Part shown: positions 53,210-61,969 of the stretch, in pieces
How positions within the stretch are numbered: the first letter of the stretch is position 1
How the letters are laid out: every line of letters starts with the position of its first letter
Made by a program: the position numbers and the translations under genes
NCBI GenBank assembly: GCA_937871285.1
Contig: CALMQS010000126.1
Span: 1-61,969 of the forward strand
Reading direction: 5' to 3'
Source: an uncultured Sphingobacteriales bacterium
GTDB lineage: Bacteria > Bacteroidota > Bacteroidia > Chitinophagales > Chitinophagaceae
Length of the DNA stretch: 61,969 bases
Notes under the pieces: model-generated
What the model was told of the DNA's origin: nothing
Seen by the model: only the letters and a program-made list of their open reading frames with translations
Database searches by the model: none

Positions 53210-56200
53210 TTAAAACAGGGCCCTTAATGAAGCCCGCCCGATATGCACGGTGTTTGAAGTGCCGGCCTTTCTACCCTCATACTGGAAGTTAAGCTCGAGA
53301 TAGGAAGTAAGCCGTTTGGTAAAATCAACGGTCCATAAAAAATTTTTACCGGGCAACAACGCATCCAGCATAATATAGGAAACACTGGTATTGGGTATAT
53401 TGGCGTTTCCGGGATCGGTGTATTTAATCTGGCTATAGGTAAATTTGGCTGTAACGGAACTGTTAGACAGTACATTGTACTTTACTTCGCTGGTTAAAGA
53501 GTTGATCGTTGCCGCCTGTGTTGAGTCCGTATTGCGCTTGTCGTCGTACCGGTATCCCATAGCTATCCGGAAATTAGTGCCTCGTATAAAAGACAGGCGT
53601 GGTTCTATCCCCTGCGATTCAATATGGTAATTCCTGTTATCGAAATTTGGCGTTACCAGCTTGTTTTGCGCTTTCTTACCAAACAGTTCCAGCAAAAAAG
53701 ACCGGGTGATATTCCACCGCCCTTTTATATTCCAGTCGTTCCCCTGACGGCTTTCATAGCCATAGGTAAGAAAGGCCTTATTGCTGTTGCGGATATTATT
53801 AACATCCATGCCCCATACACTGCTGAAACGGTTAAACGAAAAAGAATTACTGAATACCTGGTTCAGCACAATTAAAGAAGTATCGGACAATGGCACTGCA
53901 AAAGGATTGAATTGCAGCCTGCCCGAGTTTTCTTTTTTATATATCTGCAATGAGCTCTGAAAATAGAACCGTGCTATAAATTTCTGAAACCTGTTTGCTT
54001 TGGCCGCATCAATCACCGAACGCGGGTTAACAACAATGCTATAATTAAACTGCAGGTAGTTGGCCTTAATGAAGTCATTGGTTGGCGTAAATATGCGGAT
54101 GTATTTTGCCTGGTCGCGAAACTGTGATAATTCAAATTCATTTAGTTCCGGAATGCCATTGCTGTTATAATCATTCCATGTGTATTCACCCTGCCCGGGG
54201 GGTACTTCCACATAGGTAAAGTCTCTTTTCTGTTCCTGCCCTGTTCCTATCTCGTATAATGTGCTACCATTGATCAGCCCTTTAAACTCATTGATAAAAT
54301 ATTCTGCCCTGCCCAGCACCGTTTCTTCCGGTTTCTGCGAAGTAACCTTGCTGTCAATTACATCTAATTTCCTGTAGGTAAGGTTTACCTTTAACTGGTG
54401 CTTTTCATTTTTGAGCAGTTCGGTATACGCATTAATATTGCTGCTTCTGTCGGATGATACCAGTTTCGCCTGGTAGGGGTACCTGTCGCTCCGGGTATAA
54501 TAAGTTACCCCGCATTTATTAGGCTTATCTACAGGAGATTTAAGATAGGCCTGCCATATTTCATAAGAAAAGCTATTCGTATGTAAGGAATCAAACTGTT
54601 TGTAGCGCACATCATTCCTCTCCGCCGTATACCCACCTCCAACCCGGTAGTTGCCCATTTTTGGAAAATCTCTTGCCACATCAAAAACGGGTTTTACATA
54701 ATAGCCTTTTTGTTCCGGCTGGTTAAAGTAAGTAACATCTAACTGGTTATTAAAATGCCAGTTACCATAATCAGCCCGGTGCAGGATGTTGTTCCGCACA
54801 CCGTTATATCCATCACCCCTGTTGTAATTTTCAAACTGATAGCGCAGCGCGTTCCCTTTTTTACTGTTAAGCTCAATGCCGGCATGAAAAAGATTTTCGG
54901 TTGCAGCCGCCACATTATTCAAAGGCAAGCCCCATCCCCGGTAAAACTCCACGCTCCGCAATCGCTCAACAGGTTTGAACCTGTCCTGCACCCATTCATA
55001 ACTTAACCGGCTGAGCAACGTCAGCCCTTTTGCACTTTTCTTCAACGGTCTGTTGTCGTTTACCACCAGTTTAGCGGCAAAGCCTTTGTCGTCGCTTTTA
55101 TCTTTCGATGAAAAGCTGTTGATATTATAGCTGCTCACTGCCATTTCCGTACTCACCTGCGTATGTGCAGAGATCATATAATCTGCGCCAATGCTTAACA
55201 GTTGCTGCTTTTTGGGCGCCACCAGCAAGAGTACAGGCTCATACCTGCCCTGCCTGTTGTTATTGGCATCGGGCGCCACCCATTTAAACAGCTTTCCATT
55301 GGCGGCACTGGTTTCATCCGGCACGTAATCACCCATTCCCTGCCCTACTTCCGTAAATGCCAGGTTATAAAGAGCATCATCCGGTGTAACGGAATATACA
55401 TACACAGAATCATGTATCGTGCTATTAAAAACGGTATCAATCTTTTTATACAATATTTTATTCACCGAAAAGGTATCCAATACCTGCGAAGGATACAACG
55501 CCTGGTGCACACTGTCACCGATATCGGCCAAAAACTGTTTCTGCCGCGGGTCGAGTGTTTGATTGATGGGAGAGTTTTTAGCATCGCCGTTGGAATAGGC
55601 CGCCACTCTTACCTTTAATTTTTCGCCTATCGCGGCTTCATCAAAAACATACAATTGGGAATTGAGGTAATTCCGGTCGGCATAGCCAAACTCTACCTGT
55701 ATACGCTTATCCTTGGTGATCATTTGCTTAGGGGTAAACGTTAGCTCTGCGGTATTGTAATTGATCACATAATCCTGGTCTTCTCCCCGCTGCATCAGTT
55801 CCCCGTCTATATATACCCGCTCCGTGCCGGCCAGCACAATAAAGAACAACTCATTATTGGGTCCCTGCAAACGATAGGGTCCCTGGTTGCCTTCCATACC
55901 ATTAAAAATATTACGGGTGTACTTGCCTTTTGCAATGGCGCCGCTTAGCAACAGGCGATTGGTTACCGAAGAGCTGATCCTGCTCTCCCGCTCAAAAGCC
56001 GCGCCCTGCAAACGGGAGTAATAGTTGAGAAAATAGCTTTGCTGCTGCCGGATATCTATATCGCCGATATCAAAATGCCAGCCTCCTTTTTTAAACTGGA
56101 TAAAGACCCTGTCAAACTCATTCAGATTTTGGGTATTACCATCCGGCTGAATAGGAATATTACTGTCGGTTATGGCAGCGGCAATCTGTATGCTGTCTGC

Positions 56201-56695
56201 AAGGTATCCGTTCATTTGCAGGTTAAGCGTAGAGTTAAGCACCACATCCTGCTGGTTACCGAAAGAGAGCCCTCTGCCAAAGCTTCCGTTATAGGTTACG
56301 TTACCAAAATCAAAGATGGAATTTTGAAGGGCGCCGGCATCCTGTATGGTTGCCGGCGATGCCAGGAAGTTATTGCTGATACTATCGAACCGCATACGCC
56401 GGTATACGGTATTTAATTTACCCGGAAATACCCTGTAAGAAAGCGATACACTATCGGCTACCGGCTTTTTCTTCCACAGAAGCCATGCATTAAAAATATC
56501 CAGGATATAATCACTGCTATCCACACCCGAAACAGAGAAGGTTCCCGGAACAATGCTTAATGTATCTAAATAAAGCGTATCTGACGTAAGCGGCAGCACT
56601 TTTTTACGCAGGTTCGACAGCGAAGGATTTTGTTGGGCAATTCCCAATTGTATACCCAGTAAGCACAACAATATCAATAGCAGCCGGTTTTTCAA
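53210..56695 (-). CDS. Large outer-membrane beta-barrel protein, conserved unknown
   Basis: A 1161-residue protein with a signal peptide (MKNRLLLILLCLLGIQLGIA, then QQ). The remainder is rich in alternating aromatic/polar strands and ends in a C-terminal Phe (RASLRALF), as outer-membrane barrels do. Short stretches (ITDSNIPIQPDGNTQNLNEF, DRVFIQFKKGGWHFDIGD) resemble segments of SprA-type or related large Bacteroidota barrels, from memory, but it is far shorter than SprA. No TonB box or plug domain is apparent. Function unknown. Monocistronic, behind a 900-bp repeat region. Confidence 0.78.
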   Translation of the reverse strand: MKNRLLLILLCLLGIQLGIAQQNPSLSNLRKKVLPLTSDTLYLDTLSIVPGTFSVSGVDSSDYILDIFNAWLLWKKKPVADSVSLSYRVFPGKLNTVYRRMRFDSISNNFLASPATIQDAGALQNSIFDFGNVTYNGSFGRGLSFGNQQDVVLNSTLNLQMNGYLADSIQIAAAITDSNIPIQPDGNTQNLNEFDRVFIQFKKGGWHFDIGDIDIRQQQSYFLNYYSRLQGAAFERESRISSSVTNRLLLSGAIAKGKYTRNIFNGMEGNQGPYRLQGPNNELFFIVLAGTERVYIDGELMQRGEDQDYVINYNTAELTFTPKQMITKDKRIQVEFGYADRNYLNSQLYVFDEAAIGEKLKVRVAAYSNGDAKNSPINQTLDPRQKQFLADIGDSVHQALYPSQVLDTFSVNKILYKKIDTVFNSTIHDSVYVYSVTPDDALYNLAFTEVGQGMGDYVPDETSAANGKLFKWVAPDANNNRQGRYEPVLLLVAPKKQQLLSIGADYMISAHTQVSTEMAVSSYNINSFSSKDKSDDKGFAAKLVVNDNRPLKKSAKGLTLLSRLSYEWVQDRFKPVERLRSVEFYRGWGLPLNNVAAATENLFHAGIELNSKKGNALRYQFENYNRGDGYNGVRNNILHRADYGNWHFNNQLDVTYFNQPEQKGYYVKPVFDVARDFPKMGNYRVGGGYTAERNDVRYKQFDSLHTNSFSYEIWQAYLKSPVDKPNKCGVTYYTRSDRYPYQAKLVSSDRSSNINAYTELLKNEKHQLKVNLTYRKLDVIDSKVTSQKPEETVLGRAEYFINEFKGLINGSTLYEIGTGQEQKRDFTYVEVPPGQGEYTWNDYNSNGIPELNEFELSQFRDQAKYIRIFTPTNDFIKANYLQFNYSIVVNPRSVIDAAKANRFQKFIARFYFQSSLQIYKKENSGRLQFNPFAVPLSDTSLIVLNQVFSNSFSFNRFSSVWGMDVNNIRNSNKAFLTYGYESRQGNDWNIKGRWNITRSFLLELFGKKAQNKLVTPNFDNRNYHIESQGIEPRLSFIRGTNFRIAMGYRYDDKRNTDSTQAATINSLTSEVKYNVLSNSSVTAKFTYSQIKYTDPGNANIPNTSVSYIMLDALLPGKNFLWTVDFTKRLTSYLELNFQYEGRKAGTSNTVHIGRASLRALF

Positions 56696-56734
56696 TCCTT
56701 CCGTTTTTGTAACAATGCCTAAAGTTAGAAATTA

Positions 56735-57540
56735 TTGTATATCAGGGAGAAAAAGAAGAAAATACATGGGAATGCAAAAGCACCAAATAGCAAATCACAA
56801 GAACCAAATAAATTTCAAATATTAAATCCGAAGCTTAAAACTCGAAATTCGAAGGGAAATGCCAACCGTAAACCACAAACAATAAACTGCAAATTAAAAA
56901 TTCAGAAGCCGGAAATCCGAAGAGAATACAAAAGCAACAAATAGCAAATAACAAGAACCAAATAAATTTCAAATATTAAATCCGAAGCTTAAAACTCGAA
57001 ATTCGAAGGGAAATGCCAACCGTAAACCACAAACAATAAACTGCAAATTAAAAATTCAGAAGCCGGAAATCCGAAGAGAATACAAAAGCAACAAATAGCA
57101 AATAACAAGAACCAAATAAATTTCAAATATTAAATCCGAAGCTTAAAACTCGAAATTCGAAGGGAAATGCCAACCGTAAACCACAAACAATAAACTGCAA
57201 ATTAAAAATTCAGAAGCCGGAAATCCGAAGAGAATACAAAAGCAACAAATAGCAAATAACAAGAACCAAATAAATTTCAAATATTAAATCCGAAGCTTAA
57301 AACTCGAAATTCGAAGGGAAATGCCAACCGTAAACCACAAACAATAAACTGCAAATTAAAAATTCAGAAGCCGGAAATCCGAAGAGAATACAAAAGCAAC
57401 AAATAGCAAATAACAAGAACCAAATAAATTTCAAATATTAAATCCGAAGCTTAAAGCTCGAAATTCGAAGGGAAATGCCAACCGTAAATCACAAACAATA
57501 AACTGTAAACTAAAAAACCCGAAGCAATTCACTACTCACT
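56735..57540. repeat. Tandem repeat, 154-bp period, five units
   Basis: The marker GAAGGGAAATGCC occurs at about 56851, 57005, 57159, 57313 and 57467, spacing exactly 154 each time. Units are near identical except the first and last, which degrade. 154 is not divisible by three, so no repeated protein is encoded. The content (GAACCAAATAAATTTCAAAT, TTAAATCCGAAGCTTAAA, CCACAAACAATAAACTGC) is the reverse complement of the CTTCGGATTT/GTTTATTGTTTGTGG words at 240-480, 20.6-21.1 kb and 61.85-61.97 kb. Confidence 0.92.
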
Positions 57541-57618
57541 ATTCCACACTCCCACATTTTCAAATTTTCAAATTCCCACATTATAACTACCTTTTGAAAC
57601 ATTATCAACAAGTAACAG

Positions 57619-58365
57619 ATGGAAAATACAAAAGATCTCCGCCTTGCGGTTTTAATAGACGCCGATAATATTCCTTACCGGCTCATTAGTGGCATACTGG
57701 AAGAAGTTGCCAAGTATGGCTCACCCACCTTTAAACGCATTTATGCCGACTGGACCAAGCCGCATGTGGCGGGATGGAAAACGGTTTTATTAGATCATGC
57801 CATCACCCCGGTGCAGCAATACAGCTATACTACGGGTAAAAATTCGTCAGACTCGGCAATGATCATAGATGCGATGGATATTTTATATACAGGCAGGGTA
57901 GACGGCTTTTGCATTGTAAGCAGCGACAGCGATTTTACCCGGCTGGCAACGCGCCTGCGGGAAGCCGGCATGAAAGTGTTTGGGATGGGCGAACAAAAAA
58001 CGCCCGGCGCCTTTAGAGCGGCATGCGATAAGTTTATTTACATAGAAATACTGATGCAGGAAGAAACCCTGCCAAAGCCTGCCCGGCAGAAAGAAACAGC
58101 TAAAAAAGAAAAGATACTGAATAAAGCCGATAAACACTTCGTGAACCTGCTCACCGGCAGCATTAATGATCTTGCAGATGAAAACGGGTGGGCCTTCCTC
58201 GGAGATCTGGGAAACCTGCTGCTCAAAAAACGTCCCGATTTTGACCCGCGCAATTACGGTTATGCTAAGCTGTTACCACTCATTAAAAGCTTACCCGGCT
58301 TTGAAATTGACGAGCGCGACACGGGAAGAAAGCATGTAAAGCTGGTGTATATCAGGGCGAAGTAA
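57619..58365 (+). CDS. NYN-domain ribonuclease-like protein with C-terminal LOTUS/OST-HTH domain
   Basis: A 248-residue protein. The N-terminal PIN-like NYN domain (about 8-150) shows LIDADNIPY and CIVSSDSDFTRLATRLREAG, providing the acidic residues for a metal-dependent RNase, and KNSSDSAMIIDAMDILY. A Lys-rich linker (150-170) leads to a winged-helix LOTUS/OST-HTH domain (about 172-246, LADENGWAFLGDLGNLLLKK ... RKHVKLVYI), an RNA-binding unit. Likely an RNA-directed nuclease or regulator; target unknown. Confidence 0.88.
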   Translation: MENTKDLRLAVLIDADNIPYRLISGILEEVAKYGSPTFKRIYADWTKPHVAGWKTVLLDHAITPVQQYSYTTGKNSSDSAMIIDAMDILYTGRVDGFCIVSSDSDFTRLATRLREAGMKVFGMGEQKTPGAFRAACDKFIYIEILMQEETLPKPARQKETAKKEKILNKADKHFVNLLTGSINDLADENGWAFLGDLGNLLLKKRPDFDPRNYGYAKLLPLIKSLPGFEIDERDTGRKHVKLVYIRAK

Positions 58366-58381
58366 AATTATAGTTACCGCT

Positions 58382-58434
58382 GTACGCAGTCTCCGGACTG
58401 CGTACCTGATATGTTCTTCCGGGACTCCGTCCCG
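58382..58434. terminator. Two adjacent hairpins between convergent genes
   Basis: GTACGCAGTC-TCCG-GACTGCGTAC (58382-58405, perfect 10-bp stem) and CGGGAC-TCC-GTCCCG followed by AAAA (58420-58434). Neither has a strong U-tract on the plus strand, so terminator function is likely but not certain; REP-like repeats are the alternative. Confidence 0.6.
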
Positions 58435-58454
58435 AAAAGTATTTCTATGCCTCT

Positions 58455-61376
58455 TTACATCTCCCGTAAGGCATCATATAATATTTCCACGGGGTGCAGG
58501 GCTTTTCTTGAAGCGCCGTCTTTGATCTGGTGACGGCAACTGGTACCCGGCGCCGCAATAATTACATCATCCGCCTGTTGGCGAACGGTGGGCAATAATA
58601 CCAGCTCGCCAATTTGCATAGAAAGATCATAATGCTCTTTCTCGTATCCGAAGGAACCCGCCATGCCACAGCATCCCGAAGGAATAATTTGTACGGAATA
58701 ATTTTGCGGAAGTGATAATATTTTTACAGATGGTGTAACGGAAGACAATGCTTTTTGATGGCAATGACCGTGCAAAATAACTTTCCTTTGCACTGTTGTA
58801 AACATTTTGCCGGTAATGTTACCTGCATCCGCTTCGCGGCTTAAAAACTCTTCTATAGTAAAAACATTTGCCGACAAACGCTTTGTTTCTTCCAGCATAG
58901 CGTCATCTGCAAGGTCAATATACTCATCCCTGAAAGTAAGTATGGCCGAAGGCTCAATGCCGATCAGCGGGGTTTGTTCATTGATTAACGGCGATAAAAG
59001 CCTTACATTTTTTTCCGCTATCGTTTTCGCTTTTCGCAACAATCCTTTGGAAAGCCACGACCGCCCGCTTTCTGTATGTTCCGGTATAACCACTTCATAT
59101 CCTAATTTTTCCAGCAGCAGCACCGCTTTAATACCGGTTTCCGTATCGTTATAATTGGTAAACTCATCACAAAACAGGTACACTTTCTTAGTATAATGCT
59201 TTGCAACCTGCTGCCTGTGCTTTTTATACCAGCGCTTTAATGTTGTTTTGTACATTGTGGGCATCGAGCGTTTGGGAGCAAATCCCGCCACGCGTTTTAC
59301 TAATCCGGCGGTTAGCTTACCGGTCATTACCAGGTTATATAAACCCGGTAGCATAGCTCCGGCTTTTGACAATGCGGTAAAGTTCCCGATCATCCGGCTC
59401 CGTAAGGGCACACCGTTAGCATCGAAGTACTGCTGTAAAAATTCTGCCTTTAGTTTGGCAACATCTACGTTGGATGGGCATTCTGACTTGCAGCCTTTGC
59501 AGCTCAGGCATAAATCCATCACTTCATAAATTTCTTTATGATCAAAGCGATTTATTTTATCTGAATGCGTAAGGAATTCTCTTAAAATATTCGCCCTTGC
59601 CCTTGTAGTGTCTTTTTCGTTTTTTGTTGCCATGTATGAAGGGCACATCGTTCCTCCCGACAAATGGGTTTTGCGGCAATCGCCCGATCCGTTGCATTGT
59701 TCTGCATGCTGTAGTACATCCTGGCTGGGATAACGGAAAATAGTTTTAAAAGCAGGCATTTGCCGGCCGGGCTCATAACGCAGCATGGTATTCATGGCCG
59801 GCGTATCTACAATTTTATTGGGATTGAAAATGTTATTGGGATCCCATACCTTTTTTATTTCTTTGAGCAACTGGTAGTTCTTTTCGCCGATCATTTGCCG
59901 GATGAATTCCCCTCTCAGCCTGCCATCGCCATGCTCACCGCTTAATGAGCCTTTGTATTTTTTTACCAGTGTAGCTATTTCTTCTGCAATGGTCCGGAAA
60001 AGCCTATTCCCTTCTTTTGTTTTTAAATTGATAATGGGCCGCAAATGTATTTCGCCGCTGCCTGCATGCGCATAATGCACGGAATATAAATTATACTTCT
60101 TAAGGATTTCATTAAACTCGCGGATATATGCCGGCAGATCATTTACATCAACCGCCGTATCTTCAATTACCGGCACGGCTTTATCATCACCCGGCAGGTT
60201 ACTTAGCAGGCCCAGTCCGGCTTTCCGCAGCGTCCATATTTTTTTGGTATCTTCTCCAAACAATAAAGGAAAGTAATAGCCCAGCCCTGCCGCCCTCATT
60301 TCCGCTTCTGCCTGCTGCGCCACGGCAATAATTTCTTCCCTGCTATCGCGCGTAAATTCTATAACCAGTATAGCGCCCGGGTCGCCCTGCACAAAAAACC
60401 GGTTCCTGCGTTGCTCAATATTATCTTTTGTGCATTCTAAAATATAGTGATCTATCAATTCACTGGCAGAAGGCTTGTATTTCAGCCCGATAAGATTTGC
60501 CCTCAGCGATTCATCTATCGTATTAAAATGCACGCATAACAAGCCGGATTCCTTTGGCAACGGAACCACATTTAGTTTTATTTCCGTAATAAAAGCCAGT
60601 GTGCCTTCCGAGCCTGCAATGAGCCTGCAAAAATTAAAATCATCTTCCCCTGCGGTAAAGGGCGCGGTATCGAGCAACATGTCCACGGCATAACCCGTGT
60701 TTCTTCTTTCCACCGTTTTTTTAGGAAATTCTTTCCGTATCTCTTCCTGCGTATCGTAATTGCTCAGCAAACTGCGTATGCGCTGGTAAATTTTCCCTTC
60801 CAAACCCGGTGCTTCACATTTGGCATGAAAAGCTTCTATATCCATCGCTTTAAATACCGCTTCCGATCCATCGCTCAGCAATGCTTTTATTTCCAGCAAA
60901 TGCTCCCGGGTGCTGCGATACACTATAGAATTAGACCCGCAGGAATTATTACCCACCATGCCGCCGATCATTGCCCTGTTGGCGGTAGATGTTTCAGGAC
61001 CGAAGAATAAGCCATGGGGCTTAAGAAAAAGATTCAGCTCATCGCGTATAACGCCGGGCTGTACCCGAACCCAATGCTCTGCCGTGTTTAATTCAAGGAT
61101 CTTTGTGAAGTATTTTGATACGTCTACCACGATGCCCTTCCCTACTACTTGTCCTGCAAGGGAGGTGCCCGCCGTTCGGGGGATCAGCGAAGTTTTTTGC
61201 GCATTGGCAAAAGCGATGAGCTTTTTTATATCCGCTACTGAGCGGGGTATGGCAACAGCCAAAGGCATTTCACGGTAAGCCGAAGCGTCCGTTGCATATA
61301 AGGTTCTTATTGTTGTATCGTCGTATAATTCGCCTTCCAGGGTTGGGGAAAGCTGCGCTAATTGTGTTGTCATCAT
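58455..61376 (-). CDS. FAD-linked oxidase fused to Fe-S/CCG domain (GlcD-GlcF or YdiJ-like)
   Basis: A 973-residue fusion. Residues 1-470 form a FAD-binding PCMH domain (PRTAGTSLAGQVVGKGIVVD, NSCGSNSIVYRSTREH) and a FAD-oxidase C domain (GSLSGEHGDGRLRGEF). Then come a [4Fe-4S] ferredoxin-like region (CNGSGDCRKTH ... MCPSYMAT and CLSCKGCKSECPSNVDV) and CCG domains (GHCHQKAL, SGCCGMAGSFGYE). The plan is that of D-lactate or D-2-hydroxyglutarate dehydrogenases, passing electrons to quinone or other acceptors. The exact 2-hydroxyacid is unknown. Two initial Met codons; the first is used. Confidence 0.9.
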   Translation of the reverse strand: MMTTQLAQLSPTLEGELYDDTTIRTLYATDASAYREMPLAVAIPRSVADIKKLIAFANAQKTSLIPRTAGTSLAGQVVGKGIVVDVSKYFTKILELNTAEHWVRVQPGVIRDELNLFLKPHGLFFGPETSTANRAMIGGMVGNNSCGSNSIVYRSTREHLLEIKALLSDGSEAVFKAMDIEAFHAKCEAPGLEGKIYQRIRSLLSNYDTQEEIRKEFPKKTVERRNTGYAVDMLLDTAPFTAGEDDFNFCRLIAGSEGTLAFITEIKLNVVPLPKESGLLCVHFNTIDESLRANLIGLKYKPSASELIDHYILECTKDNIEQRRNRFFVQGDPGAILVIEFTRDSREEIIAVAQQAEAEMRAAGLGYYFPLLFGEDTKKIWTLRKAGLGLLSNLPGDDKAVPVIEDTAVDVNDLPAYIREFNEILKKYNLYSVHYAHAGSGEIHLRPIINLKTKEGNRLFRTIAEEIATLVKKYKGSLSGEHGDGRLRGEFIRQMIGEKNYQLLKEIKKVWDPNNIFNPNKIVDTPAMNTMLRYEPGRQMPAFKTIFRYPSQDVLQHAEQCNGSGDCRKTHLSGGTMCPSYMATKNEKDTTRARANILREFLTHSDKINRFDHKEIYEVMDLCLSCKGCKSECPSNVDVAKLKAEFLQQYFDANGVPLRSRMIGNFTALSKAGAMLPGLYNLVMTGKLTAGLVKRVAGFAPKRSMPTMYKTTLKRWYKKHRQQVAKHYTKKVYLFCDEFTNYNDTETGIKAVLLLEKLGYEVVIPEHTESGRSWLSKGLLRKAKTIAEKNVRLLSPLINEQTPLIGIEPSAILTFRDEYIDLADDAMLEETKRLSANVFTIEEFLSREADAGNITGKMFTTVQRKVILHGHCHQKALSSVTPSVKILSLPQNYSVQIIPSGCCGMAGSFGYEKEHYDLSMQIGELVLLPTVRQQADDVIIAAPGTSCRHQIKDGASRKALHPVEILYDALREM

Positions 61377-61566
61377 TGCTTAAAATGTGAAAAGCACCAC
61401 AGTTTGAGGGTGTTTACTTTTTGGCAGATATTTTTTTGATATCCGGAAGCGAATTTAGCTTTTTATTTTAAAGAATACAGATCCTGAAGCTGTGCTATCT
61501 TTCTTCAAATATGATAAATTCCTGTATACATTAACATCATTTAACGTAGTATATGCTTTGCGGTTT

Positions 61567-61574
61567 TATCTTTG
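61567..61574 (+). promoter_or_regulatory. -7 box of the small membrane protein gene
   Basis: TATCTTTG, exact TANNTTTG, 16 bases before the ATG at 61591. Confidence 0.5.
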
Positions 61575-61590
61575 TAAAAAAAGACAAAGG

Positions 61591-61794
61591 ATGAAAAAGT
61601 CTGATAAAATACTTGTTGCGGTAGCCATTGGCTTTTTGGCCGGACTGGCGGTATATGCTGCCCGCCGCTATAAAGAAAGGAGCATGCTTAACCAGGTGGC
61701 AGATGAAGGATATGAAACTGCTCATGATATTCTTTTCCCTAACAGGGACCAGATAGGAAAGAAATTGCATTACGGACCGGTATTGCCGGAGTAA
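61591..61794 (+). CDS. Small membrane protein (YtxH-like)
   Basis: A 67-residue protein with one N-terminal helix (ILVAVAIGFLAGLAVYAA, 7-24) followed by a basic and then mixed-charge tail ending DILFPNRDQIGKKLHYGPVL. It resembles small single-helix YtxH-type proteins. The ATG at 61591 follows a GACAAAGG stretch; a -7 box TATCTTTG (61567-61574) lies 16 bases upstream, which argues against the longer ORF start at 61492. Function unknown. Confidence 0.75.
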   Translation: MKKSDKILVAVAIGFLAGLAVYAARRYKERSMLNQVADEGYETAHDILFPNRDQIGKKLHYGPVLPE

Positions 61795-61969
61795 CAGGTA
61801 TCAGGTGACTACTGACGATAAGATGAGTACTCCTCCCGGGTTTTATGATTTGTAGTTTATCGTTTGTGGTTTACTGTTGGCATTTCCCTACGAATTTCGA
61901 GTTTCACGCTTCAGATTTGTTATTTGAATTTTATTTGTGATTTGTCATTTGGTTCTTGATGCTTTGTAC
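61795..61969. repeat. Start of another word-repeat spacer, cut by window end
   Basis: GTTTATCGTTTGTGGTTTAC and CTTCAGATTTG/GATTTGTCATTTGGTTC words (61850-61969), same family as 240-480 and the complement of the 154-bp repeat units. Confidence 0.75.

Noticed and set aside
53210..56695. TonB-dependent receptor (SusC-like)
   Set aside because: No TonB box, no plug domain and no SusD partner; only barrel-like features are visible.
56735..56944. ORF of 69 residues (Lys/Asn-rich) over the 154-bp repeat
   Set aside because: It is translated repeat DNA; the 154-bp period breaks any frame in the next units and there is no family resemblance.

Overview
The window looks like a chromosomal stretch of a Bacteroidota bacterium, most likely family Chitinophagaceae (inference from gene content and signals; no 16S or marker search was possible). 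Supporting signs are the TTTG-N19/20-TANNTTTG promoters in several upstream regions, the near absence of Shine-Dalgarno sites, many SPII lipoproteins, TlpA-type thioredoxins, a short-chain-type threonine dehydrogenase, an arginine-deiminase/CtlX pair and M13 and S41 peptidases. I found no rRNA, tRNA, CRISPR array, transposase or prophage gene. Gene density is normal, and about 51 protein genes can be supported.

Layout. 0.7-5 kb: a carbohydrate cluster (GH88 hydrolase, sugar isomerase/epimerase, Gfo/Idh/MocA dehydrogenase, SDR). 5-5.8 kb: an array of CTATGTG-type hairpin repeats. 5.9-11.3 kb: cytochrome c/sugar-dehydrogenase lipoprotein, MFS carrier, double-GNAT protein and a PbfA-like class III PLP enzyme. 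11.5-15.7 kb: ion and anion transport (YeiH, Ca/Na exchanger, CDF) around a tandem universal stress protein. 15.9-25.7 kb: acyl-CoA dehydrogenase, YggS, M13 peptidase, phospholipase C and an AT-rich aldo-keto reductase between direct repeats. 26-29.2 kb: an OmpR/HisKA two-component system followed by two PepSY-like exported proteins. 30-33 kb: phosphofructokinase and pyruvate kinase. 33-39.9 kb, mostly minus strand: S41 peptidase, GNAT, serine hydrolase, trans-sulfuration PLP enzyme, azurin, small lipoprotein. 40-44.6 kb: arginine deiminase, CtlX, a membrane protein and a second PbfA-like enzyme. 45-46.3 kb: a HepT/HTH-MntA toxin-antitoxin operon with a SEC-C protein and a clear operator over its promoter. 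46.6-61.8 kb: J-domain protein, TlpA thioredoxin, threonine dehydrogenase, cytochrome c, holA, an exonuclease, a coiled-coil protein, a 1161-residue outer-membrane protein, a NYN-LOTUS protein, a large FAD/Fe-S dehydrogenase and a small membrane protein.

The most unusual feature is the non-coding sequence. Nearly every long spacer is built from a few families of short word-like repeats (CTATGTG; GTTTATGGTTT; GGTTACAGGTTTC; GAGGTGTAAGG; CACTTTTCACCTCTC; CTTCGGATTTG) plus a hairpin element of the GTCATTACGAG...CGAAGTAATC type whose arms differ between copies while staying complementary. One repeat block appears to lie inside the yggS reading frame. The strongest single candidate functional system is the HTH-MNT / HepT / SEC-C operon.
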